Shown here one piece after another: positions 46,301 through 55,259 of a stretch of 64,000 nt of DNA. Position numbers and translations under genes: made by a program. Source of the stretch: Eutreptiella sp. 'Long Island Sound 2002' (taxonomy: Eukaryota; Euglenozoa; Euglenophyceae; Eutreptiales; Eutreptiaceae); contig OZ038379.1 in assembly GCA_964036045.1 (NCBI GenBank), positions 184,800,642 through 184,864,641 of the forward strand. The letters run 5' to 3'. The number at the start of each line of letters is the position of its first letter. The stretch's first letter is position 1. The notes under the pieces were generated by a model, which saw only the letters and a list, made by a program, of their open reading frames with translations, was not told the DNA's origin and did no database searches.

Positions 46301-49016
46301 CCCGATGGTCTGCACGGGAACAAAATCAGAAATGGCCCACATGTGGGCACAGTGGCTACCTAACCCCTGCCGTCTCGGGCGTTCCCAATGCTATGCACGG
46401 GAACAAAATCAGAAATGGCCCACATGTGGGCACAGTTGCTACCTAACCCCTGCCGTCTCGGGGGTTCCCGATGCTCTGCACGGGAACAAAATCAGAAATG
46501 GCCCACATGTGGGGACAGTGGCTACCTAACCCCTGCCGTCTCGGGGGTTCCCGATGCCCTGCACGGGAACAAAATCAGAAATGGCCCACATGTGGGCACA
46601 GTGGCTAACTAACCCCTGCCATCTCAGGGCTTCCCAATGCTCTGCACGGGAACAAAATCAGAAATGGCCCACATGTGGGCACAGTGGCTACCTAACCCCT
46701 GCCGTCTCAGGGGTTCCCAATGCTCTGCACGGGAACAAAATCAGAAATGGCCCACATGCACAGTGGCTACCTAACCCCTGCTGTCTCAGGAGTCCCCAAT
46801 GCTCTGCACAGGAACAAAATCAGAAATGGCCCACATGTGGGCACAGTGGCTACCTAACCCCTGCTGTCTCAGGGGTTCCCAATGCTCTGCACGGGAACAA
46901 AATCAGAAATGGCCCACATGTGGGCACAGTGGCTACCTAACCCCTGCCGTCTCAGGAGTTCCCGATGCTCTGCACGGGAACAAAATCAGAAATGGCCCAC
47001 ATGTGGGCACAGTGGCTACCTAACCCCTGCCGTCTCGGGGGTTCCCAATGCTATGCACGGGAACAAAATCAGAAATGGCCCACATGTGGGCACAGTTGCT
47101 ACCTAACCCCTGCCGTCTCGGGGGTCCCCGATGCTCTGCACGGGAACAAAATCAGAAATGGCCCACATGTGGGCACAGTGGCTACCTAACCCCTGCCGTC
47201 TCGGGGGTTCCCAATGCTATGCACGGGAACAAAATCAGAAATGGCCCACATGTGGGCACAGTTGCTACCTAACCCCTGCCGTCTCGGGGGTTCCCAATAC
47301 TCTGCACGGGAACAAAATCAGAAATGGCCCACATGTGGGGGCAGTGGCTACCTAACCCCTGCCGTCTCAGGGGTTCCCAATGCCATGCACGGGTGCAAAA
47401 TCAGAAATGGCCCACATGTGGGCACAGTGGCTACCTAACCCCTGCCGTCTCAGGGGTTCCCAATGCTCTGCACGGGAACAAAATCAGAAATGGCCCACAT
47501 GTGGGCACAGTGGCTACCTAACCCCTGCCGTCTCGGGGGTCCCCGATGCTCTGCACGGGAACAAAATCAGAAATGGCCCACATGTGGGCACAGTGGCTAC
47601 CTAACCCCTGCCGTCTCGGGGGTTCCCAATGCTATGCACGGAAACAAAATCAGAAATGGCCCACATGTGGGCACAGTTGCTACCTAACCCCTGCTGTCTC
47701 AGGGGTTCCCAATGCTCTGCACGGGAACAAAATCAGAAATGGCCCACATGTGGGCACAGTGGCTACCTAACCCCTGCCGTCTCGGGGGTTCCCAATGCTA
47801 TGCACGGGAACAAAATCAGAAATGGCCCACATGTGGGCACAGTTGCTACCTAACCCCTGCCGTCTCGGGGGTTCCCAATACTCTGCACGGGAACAAAATC
47901 AGAAATGGCCCACATGTGGGGGCAGTGGCTACCTAACCCCTGCCGTCTCAGGGGTTCCCAATGCCATGCACGGGTGCAAAATCAGAAATGGCCCACATGT
48001 GGGCACAGTGGCTACCTAACCCCTGCTGTCTTGGGGGTCCCCAATGCTGTGCACGGGAACAAAATGAGAAATGGCCCACATGTGGGCACAGTGGCTACCT
48101 AACCCCTGCCGTCTCGGGGGTTCCCAATGCTATGCACAGGAACAAAATCAGAAATGGCCCACATGTGGGCACAGTTGCTACCTAACCCCTGCCGTCTCGG
48201 GGGTTCCCAATGCTATGCACACGAACAAAATCAGAAATGGCCCACATGTGGGCACAGTGGCTACCTAACCCCTGCCGTCTCGGGGGTTCCCAATGCTCTG
48301 CACGGGAACAAAATCAGAAATGGCCCACATGTGGGCACAGTGGCTACCTAACCCCTGCCGTCTCGGGGGTCCCCAATGCTCTGCACGGGAACAAAATCAC
48401 ATTTGGCCCACATGCACAGTGGCTACCTAACCCCTGCTGTCTCGGGTGTTCCCAATGCTCTGCACGGGAACAAAATCAGAAATGGCCCAGATGTTGGCAC
48501 AGTGGCTTCCTGACCCCTGCTGTTTCGGGGGTTCCCAATGCTCTGCACACGAACAAGATCAGAAATGGCCCACATGTGGGCACAGTGGCTACCTAACCCC
48601 TGCTGTCTCAGGGGTTCCCAATGCTCTGCACGGGAACAAAATCAGAAATGGCCCACATGTGGGCACAGTGGCTATCTAACCCCTGCTGTCTCAGGGGTCC
48701 CCAATGCTCTGCACGGGAACAAAATCAGAAATGGCCCACATGTGGGCACAGTTGCTACCTAACCCTTGCCGTCTCGGGGGTTCCCAATGCTCTGCACGGG
48801 AACAAAATCAGAAATGGCCCACATGTGGGCACAGTTGCTACCTAACCCCTGCCGTCTCGGGGGTTCCCAATGCTCTGCACGGGAACAAAATCAGAAATGG
48901 CCCACATGTGGGCACAGTGGCTACCTAACCCCTGCCGTCTCGGAGGTCCCCAATGCTATGCACGGGAACAAAATCAGAAATGGCCCACATGTGGGCACAG
49001 TGGCTACCTAACCCCC
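16321..49016. repeat. 83-bp satellite array, about 395 monomers, 32.7 kb
   Basis: A single uninterrupted head-to-tail array. In order, a monomer contains GGCCCACATGTGGGCACAG, TGGCTACCTAACCCCTG, CCGTCTCGGGGGTTCCC, AATGCTCTGCACGGG and AACAAAATCAGAAAT. The GCCCACATGTGGGC part is a perfect 14-bp palindrome. About 30 monomers are 79 bp long and lack 4 bp of it (CACATGCACAG). Common two-state sites are GTGGCTAC/GTTGCTAC, TGCCG/TGCTG, TCGGGGG/TCAGGGG, TTCCC/TCCCC, CAATG/CGATG and CTCTG/CTATG/CTGTG. Each monomer has one plus-strand TAA, and 83 is not divisible by 3, so every frame stays open for about 2.7 monomers, giving the same overlapping 74-codon frame over and over. These are not genes. Two monomers (166 bp) approximate a nucleosome repeat, as in many centromeric satellites. 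Confidence 0.98.
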
Positions 49017-49218
49017 TTTGGTTTCAATAGGGTTGCTCCTTCCAACAACAGCTGATGGAATATACCAATGTTACCTCCCGTTCCAATGTTGGGGTGTATA
49101 GCCAGAATGTTCTCGGCTTCATTGACACATTGCCGCCACACGGCACCCAACTTGATGTTGTTCACTTTGCAATCGCCCTTGTGCCTAGGTGGTTTTAGAC
49201 GATCCACTAGGTAGCGAG
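49014..49218 (-). CDS. Coding-like fragment that runs into the satellite
   Basis: The minus strand is open from about 49218, after a possible acceptor AAAGCAG|ACT. It reads TRTRYLVDRLKPPRHKG, DCKVNNIKLGAVWRQC, VNEAENILAIHPNIGTG and GNIGIFHQLLLEGATLL. The last codons (KGVR and a TAG) come from the first satellite monomer. The composition looks like a real globular protein; no family is recognised. Either an exon was truncated by the array, or a donor inside it (GGAG|GTAACA at the GNIGI codons) ends the exon and the array is intronic. Confidence 0.4.
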
Positions 49219-49624
49219 TACGAGTCTGCTTTGATTCCGATTATCCTCAAACACTTTCATGACCCATATCAAAATTACGGCTGTGCTCTATGCACCGCAA
49301 AAAAAAGAATAAAGGTCTTCATTGGGCTGCGACCCTAGCAATGTCACGTAGAAACTGGGGTCAGGGGTGTTCATTTGCATCCACCATATCACGTGTTTCC
49401 CTTGATATCGTGAACAAATTTCGAAAGCCTATGAAACAGCCACAAGTCTTGGCAACCGATAAACCCCGATTTGGCACACACACACCTTGTTCCCACATCG
49501 TCCAAAGTGACACGCTGGTGCAACGTGATTCGTCACATAAGGGAAAGTTGTTTGAGGCTCCGTCACGCACAATGAACCCTACCCAACTCCCCATCTCACA
49601 GAATTTCAACTTCCACTTGCTAAC
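49017..49624. other. Array flank; no further gene recognised
   Basis: Apart from the minus-strand fragment at 49014-49218, this unique sequence has moderate GC and only unsupported open frames (for example 49290-49790 plus, which extends into the degenerate satellite and is therefore doubtful). Confidence 0.4.
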
Positions 49625-49960
49625 CGCTGCCGTCCGGGGGGTCCCCAACACAATTGCTACAGAACCCCTGGGAAAATCAGAAGTGGCTCCCTCATCCCTA
49701 CTACATAACCCCTATACTCTCAGGGGTCCCCATCAAAGGGGACAAAATCAAAAGTGGCTACCCCACCCCTGCCTTCTCGGGGGCCCATGAGTGTGCGGAA
49801 GTGCAACGCAACCCCCGCGTTCTCGGGGGTCCCCATCAAAGGGGATCACAAGTGGTTACCTCACCCCTACCTTCTCGGGGGCCCACACGAGGGCGGAGGT
49901 GCTACATAACCCCTGTGTTCTCGGGGGTCCCCATCAAAGGGGACAAGAATGGCCGAAGTC
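49625..49960. repeat. Diverged sister satellite of the 83-bp family
   Basis: Alternating units of roughly 50-57 and 46-50 bp share the core CTACATAACCCCTGTGTTCTC, shortened here to its recognisable parts: ACCCCTG, TTCTCGGGGG, and TCCCCATCAAAGGGG or CCCA...GAGTGTGCGG. They also keep GACAAAATCA and AAGTGGCTACC as in the 83-bp monomer. The dimer period is about 100 bp. The units are far more diverged from each other than the main array's monomers are, as expected at an old array edge. Confidence 0.7.
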
Positions 49961-50496
49961 GGACCAATGGTAAAATGCCCTGAGGGGTGGTCCTTAAGGG
50001 TGGTCCTGAAAAGAAAAAAAATTGGTTCCTTAAGGACCGCCTTGATCAGAAGTGGCCCAAAAGTGGCACATTGGCTACATAAGCCCGTATCCTCAACACA
50101 CGGGGCAACAGTGGTCCAACTGGAGTGGTAGTGTGAGGTGGACTAAGCAAACCATTCACCCAAAAAAAGGGGGAGTTTCGGTTACATGAAAACCTTACTT
50201 TTGCCTAAATTTTTGGTCAACGAAAAAAGGAGGGGTTATGTAAAACCCCCCATGTTGTCGTTCTCCGCAGATGTGCCCCCCCCCCCCCCGCCTGGATATG
50301 GTGCAGAAATATCCCCCAAATCAGAGCTATGTGGGTTCAAATGGGCAAACACTCACAAATGTGTCCATGACCCTATGTGGCTGGCAAATTCGTCACCAAA
50401 CCCATGTCTTGTGTGGCTGCACTACATTTGGTACCGGAATAGTATTAGGTAACAAATTCATACGGTCCCTACGCCTACTGTAGCTGGGACAAGGGC

Positions 50497-51005
50497 GTGG
50501 CTATTACAATGGGGGAGGTGACCTAATTGAAAAACAGACAAATGCAAACCAGAGGTAATGCACTCCACAGTCAGGCGTAAGTGCATCTTTATTCTCTATG
50601 CCAAACCTGGTTAAACCTGAAGACACACACTGTGTCTGAAACAGGAAACAGAACATCATGTCTAAGTACATTAGTCAGACGATCACAGTCAGTAGCTGTC
50701 AGTCAGACGTCAGCAATCAGTGTCGGATAAAGACACCATGCATTACCGGCATGGCCGAAAAGAGCAACCCGCCACTTGCCGGCTGGAGAAGACTCCTCGG
50801 GGGTGTGACCTAATTAAAATACAGACAAATGCAAACCAGAGGTAATGCACTCCACAGTCAGGCATAAGTGCATCTTTATTCTCTATGCCAAACCTGGTTA
50901 AACCTCAAGACACACACTGTGTCTGGAACAGAAAACAGAACATCATGTCTAACTACATTAGTCAGACAATCACAGTCAGTAGCTGTCAGTCAGTGGCTAT
51001 TACAA
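50497..51005. repeat. Two 188-bp direct repeats flanked by a 13-bp duplication
   Basis: Repeat one (50518-50705) and repeat two (50805-50993) both start GTGACCTAATT and end CTGTCAGTCAG, with about 96 percent identity by eye, separated by a 99-bp unrelated spacer. GTGGCTATTACAA occurs immediately outside on both sides (50497-50509 and 50993-51005), each followed by a G-run. The repeats start TG and end CA if trimmed by one base, so a miniature LTR (TRIM-like) element is possible, but no primer-binding site or polypurine tract is evident. A segmental tandem duplication is the simpler reading. Confidence 0.7.
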
Positions 51006-52817
51006 AGGGGGGGGGGGGGGTATGCAGCTGCCTCCACAGTCCCAGCATTTCTCTGTAGAGGTGCACTTTGTGGAGGAATATTTTGAACAATGCTTCTGTA
51101 TGCACCACCTTTGAAGGCCTGCCGAGGGAGCATGCAGTGCAGACCCCCGTCTCCCATTTGCCACGCAGTAATAATAATCTGGACCATTGTGCTATCAGCA
51201 CCATACCAATGTCAACGTTTGGCAGAATACTAATTTCTGTGCTGGGTGTTTTGAATTTTATATACGCAAAAAATTTTGCGACGGCACCCAAAACATGTGA
51301 TTTCTTTCTGCAGAATTGAGTTTTGCAGAGACGTTTTGGAAGGAAATCATATTAAGGAGCAATAGTCCATGGGGCTTCTACCCATTCCAGCCCCCAGACT
51401 CACCCAAGGGGCAAGTCGCGCGGGTTTCTGGAGAGCTGCCGCCCTGTATGACAAGAGGCTCCCCCCTCCGTCCTTTAGGTTGCCTCACGTGAGGCCCGTC
51501 CATGCTTCATGAGCCCCTCCGCGCTGTTGCAGAGACGTTTTGGTTGACTGAGTCAGACTGTCTTTATCTTTGTGTGTTCTCATTTGGGTGCCACCGAAAA
51601 GGACCTGGGGTATGCTGGACTCTGGGATTGCAGTCCATTCCTACACAGGCACACAAATGTGGATCGGTTGGAATCCGGGATGACAGTCCATAGCACAGAC
51701 ATGCAAGGGTACCAGATGATTCAGGCCCTCCATTTTTCCCACAAGTTGGTTGTAAATTCGTCCATAATAGTTCCCATGGCACATGAAATGCTGAAACACG
51801 AATGCAATCTATAACACTGCCCCACCACTTCTTCACAAAACTGGTTTGTAAATTCGTCAATAATAGTGCACAAGGCACATCAAATGCTGCAACAATGGCA
51901 AAAGCTAGGCAAGAAAGGCGGCAAGTTCTTGATCACCTCGACTGCTCGTGCTTGCGTCGACATCTCGCGATGATTGCTTTCGGAAGTTTGCATTCTCTCA
52001 CAATGATGCTGGTGTATAACTAAGTCATCTGCTAATTGCGCCCAGCGATATCTTGGTATCTCTGTTTGTGTAGAGATACTGATCTGCCGTGAAAGAGAAA
52101 TACCGTGGACACAGAAAGCCTCATCTATGCAATTTGCGATTTGGTTCTAGGTACAGAAAGGCAGAACACACAATTGCCATCCTGTTGCAACGGGATACCA
52201 GATTTGCGATTCCCATTCCCATGACTTGCTGTTGTTTTGCTGCCTGCAGTCACAAAAAAATATCAATTTTCAGCTGCATGCCTTTGCAAAAATGAAATGA
52301 AAGTTTTTTTGTCTGCATAAGACGGCACGTTGTGCCGGGAATCAATTGTTTTCACAAATAATTAATATTTGTATGGTATGACTCATGAGAAGCCCAGCGA
52401 GGGCAAACAAATGGACACAAAGCTTTGGTCATGCGGTTCAATGACATGTGATACTCTTTTACGAAATATCAGTGTACAGGAACTCTTCATATACCAACCC
52501 CTGCACAACCCAAGTGCACGCGCCCTGCAGGTGTGAGTGCAGTGCATGCAACTCACAAACAGCAGACCTATCTGGAGAAGTATGCGTGAGCTTACAACGA
52601 AACGGAACAACGGAACACGTTCTGCGTGGGTTGAGTCATCGGATGGTCAGGGGATGGCAGCTGTTGGCACTCTTTGCACCTGATCAGTTCGGGTGCTTGA
52701 TTGCAAAGCAATCAAAGTTCGTCAGCTGCAGACTGCGCGCAGCACTGTCTCAGGTCCTTGCAGGTACTTCCCATCGCCTGCTGTTACGGCTGTGGCCCAA
52801 AAACAAAGGCACGTCTG
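51006..52817. other. No supportable gene; short duplications
   Basis: It contains a poly(G) tract at about 51006-51020. A 96-100-bp duplicated segment has cores at about 51746 and 51846 and shares TTGTAAATTCGTC, ATAATAGT and GGCACAT.AAATGCTG. TGCAGAGACGTTTTGG occurs twice, near 51318 and 51527. A minus-strand open frame at 50986-51291 has protein-like composition at its start but runs into the poly(C) tract; it is not recognised. The last several hundred bases are the 3' flank of the transporter gene. Confidence 0.4.
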
Positions 52818-53993
52818 TTAGACATTTTTGCTGCTATTGCAATTGCTGTTGTGGGGGGATTTGGGCCGCAGATTCTTGCTGCTGCATGTATGCAGGCTCT
52901 GGGAGCACTCCTCTCCGCTCTGGGCACACTGCAAAGTCTCACACTGCTCAATTTGAATGGTAGTGTGGTCGATGCCATACTGGGCCTTGAGCACATCCTC
53001 CGCCTGATGCCGTATGTCACAAGTGTTGAAACCATCTGCTGCAATAACATGCACTGCCAGAGCGTTCTTGCCATGGCCAGTCCAAGTGGTGCCAGCACCT
53101 AAGCTCCAAATATGCAAATCATGAGTGTCAAACACCCCAGGTATGCCACGCAAGGTATCATCAACTTCTTCAGGATTAATACCAACAGGGGTGGCTTCCA
53201 TCAAAATGAGGGAGCTCTCTTTGAGGATGGGTAAAGTCGTCGCCACCACCAATATAGAGAATAAGTACGTGCAGATGGGATCAAGCCACCACCATTTCGG
53301 ACTCAGCCAAATGAAGATGGACGCAATCAGGACGCCCACAGTTTGTACAAGGTCCCCGATCACGTGAACCATAGCGGCACGGACGTTGAGGTTGTCACCT
53401 CCATGCCCATGACTATGACCATGACTATGACCATGACTATGACCCCCATGACTATGACCATGTTCAAGGCCCATGATTCCAAGCATACCAAGATTCACAA
53501 ACAATCCCAAAACGGCGGTGCCGAACATCACCTTTCCATTGATATCACTGTCGCGCTCAATCAAACGTTGTGTTGCCTCCTTCAGCAACCACAACGTTAA
53601 AAACCAAATCAAAAATATGGAAAAAGTGGCACCCATGATTTCTGCCCGGTGGAAACCCCATGACAGGCGTGCAGTTGCTTCTCTTTTCCCAATCATGATT
53701 GCCCCAACACTAATGGCAAACCCTATGATGTCACTCGTGAGGTGAGTGGCGTCAGTCAAGATTGCCAAGCTGTTGGCCCATATTCCACCAATCACCTCCA
53801 CAAACATGAAGATGGTGCAAAAGCTCCCTGCTAGCACCAACTTGCGAATGGCGGGGTCATCCATCAAGCCTGGCATTTTGTTTGCCTCCATTAGGGGGGT
53901 GCCCTCGTGAGCATGTCCGTGACCATGTCCGTGGCCATGCCCGTGACCATGTCCGTGACCATGTCCATGACCATTGGCGGATCCACTTACCAT
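52818..53993 (-). CDS. CDF family zinc transporter (ZnT/MTP type)
   Basis: A cation diffusion facilitator: a homodimeric Zn2+/H+ antiporter that moves zinc from the cytosol into vacuoles or vesicles, or out of the cell. The 391-residue frame is intact and intronless, close to the length of plant MTP1. Residues 8-29 are a His-Gly repeat. Six membrane helices follow: about 52-72, 75-101, 119-138, 155-176, 204-227 and 230-253. The zinc-site residues are present: H84 and D88 in HLTSD (helix 2), and H210 and D214 in HVIGD (helix 5), the H/D pattern of zinc-selective members. The family signature WGFHRAEIMGA follows helix 2. A His-rich cytosolic loop (178-197) lies between helices 4 and 5, as in MTP1/ZnT2-4/ZnT8. 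The C-terminal cytoplasmic domain contains HDLHIWSL. The last 30 residues, rich in Ser, Asn and Lys, look dispensable. The start at 53993 precedes the His-Gly repeat, which is needed for a complete N-terminus. Confidence 0.95.
   Translation of the reverse strand: MVSGSANGHGHGHGHGHGHGHGHGHGHAHEGTPLMEANKMPGLMDDPAIRKLVLAGSFCTIFMFVEVIGGIWANSLAILTDATHLTSDIIGFAISVGAIMIGKREATARLSWGFHRAEIMGATFSIFLIWFLTLWLLKEATQRLIERDSDINGKVMFGTAVLGLFVNLGMLGIMGLEHGHSHGGHSHGHSHGHSHGHGGDNLNVRAAMVHVIGDLVQTVGVLIASIFIWLSPKWWWLDPICTYLFSILVVATTLPILKESSLILMEATPVGINPEEVDDTLRGIPGVFDTHDLHIWSLGAGTTWTGHGKNALAVHVIAADGFNTCDIRHQAEDVLKAQYGIDHTTIQIEQCETLQCAQSGEECSQSLHTCSSKNLRPKSPHNSNCNSSKNV
53884..53975 (-). repeat. 12-bp repeat encoding the N-terminal His-Gly tract
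   Basis: Imperfect tandem of GGACATGGTCAC-like 12-bp units (plus-strand GTGACCATGTCC) in the first coding codons of the zinc transporter. A second, similar block (plus-strand GACTATGACCAT) at about 53400-53465 encodes the His-rich loop. Both are likely to vary in length by replication slippage without loss of frame. Confidence 0.85.
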
Positions 53994-54299
53994 TGTAACA
54001 AAGCTTTGAGAAAAAAAAAAGGAGAAACTCAGAAACTGATGATGTTACATAGGTGATTTGATCACCATGCGTGTGGATGTGTATGAGTTCCCTCTTCCAA
54101 TAAGGGCAGAAGCAGGTTGGTTACCGAGTTGGGTTTACCCTGTGGAGGTTTTACAACCCCTCTTAGGGTCCAGGGTGAGCAACACATTTTAGCAGCAGCA
54201 AGCAGCAGCAGCAACAGACGATTAAATACTCTTTTCAGGGGGACACTGTGACTCACGTATCGTCAAAATCGGCATCCAAATGCACATCGCCTGCAACAA

Positions 54300-54540
54300 G
54301 TTTTGTGCCATTTCGAGCCATCTTGCCCGTTTTGTGGCCGATTTAGAGTCCAAAAATGGCCGTTTTTGGGCTGTTTTCAGGACGATCATCCTGAAAGATC
54401 AGGACAATCGCCGGTGCATCAAGTAGGCATCTACGAGAAGGACCGTTATTCTTCCACAGGTCAATCGAAAATGAGCCGTTTTTGAGCCATTTCTCAGGAT
54501 GATCGTCCTGGACGTGCAGGACCATATCCAACGCAACCCA
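54300..54540. repeat. Duplicated segment carrying a near-palindrome twice
   Basis: GCCGTTTTTGGGCTGTTTTC and its relative GCCGTTTTTGAGCCATTTCTC are each followed by a near-palindrome. The first is CAGGACGATCATCCTGA (about 54378), the second TCAGGATGATCGTCCTG (about 54496), and the second is the exact reverse complement of the first. The dyads may be a protein-binding site or ends of a small relic element; no gene overlaps. Confidence 0.65.
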
Positions 54541-54688
54541 TTTTTGTTCAACGCAGAATTTCCTATGCATAAGGCAATACTAGGATCCAGCTCGGTCCTA
54601 GTTGTAAATCTTGATTAGGCATGGGAAAGGGAATATTTGCATCCAAGCGTGTGCGGTGGAGGAAACGGGAGCAAATGCAATGCAATAC

Positions 54689-55250
54689 AACACATCACAA
54701 CACAACACAACACAACACACCACACCACACCACACCACACCACACCACACCACACCACACCACACCACACCACAACACACCACACCATACCACACCACAC
54801 CACACCACACCACACCACACCACAACACAACACAACACAACACAACACAACACAACACAACACAACACAACACAACACAACACAACACACCACACCACAA
54901 CACAACACAACACAACACAACACACCACACCACACCACACCACACCACACCACACCACACCACACCACACCACACCACACCACACCACACCACACCACAC
55001 CACACCACACCACACCACACCACACCACACCACACCACAACACACCACACCACAACACAACACAACACAACACAACACAGCACAACACAACACACCACAC
55101 CACAACACAACACAACACAACACAACACAACACAACACAACACAACACAACACAACACAACACAACACAACACAACACAACACAACACAACACAACACAA
55201 CACAACACAACACAACACAACACCAACACAACACAACACAACACAACACC
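54689..55250. repeat. Pentanucleotide microsatellite, blocks of ACACC and ACAAC
   Basis: About 110 pentamers, nearly all either ACACC or ACAAC, in clean alternating blocks: ACACC-rich at about 54717-54820, 54923-55050 and two short blocks, ACAAC-rich elsewhere, with a single CAGCAC interruption at about 55078. All frames are open, which explains several 200-codon meaningless frames. Confidence 0.98.
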
Positions 55251-55259
55251 TTTCCCATA

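Noticed and set aside
16321-49016. CRISPR-like array
   Set aside because: Whole monomer is repeated; there are no unique spacers between constant repeats and no cas genes, and the context is eukaryotic.
16101-49055. Hundreds of overlapping 65- to 323-codon open frames in the satellite
   Set aside because: They are the same frame re-read every 83 bp; the monomer has only one plus-strand stop and the protein changes register with each copy.
50986-51291. 101-codon minus frame starting MGAVAKFFAYIKF
   Set aside because: Start looks protein-like, but the end is coded by a poly(C) tract and no domain is seen.
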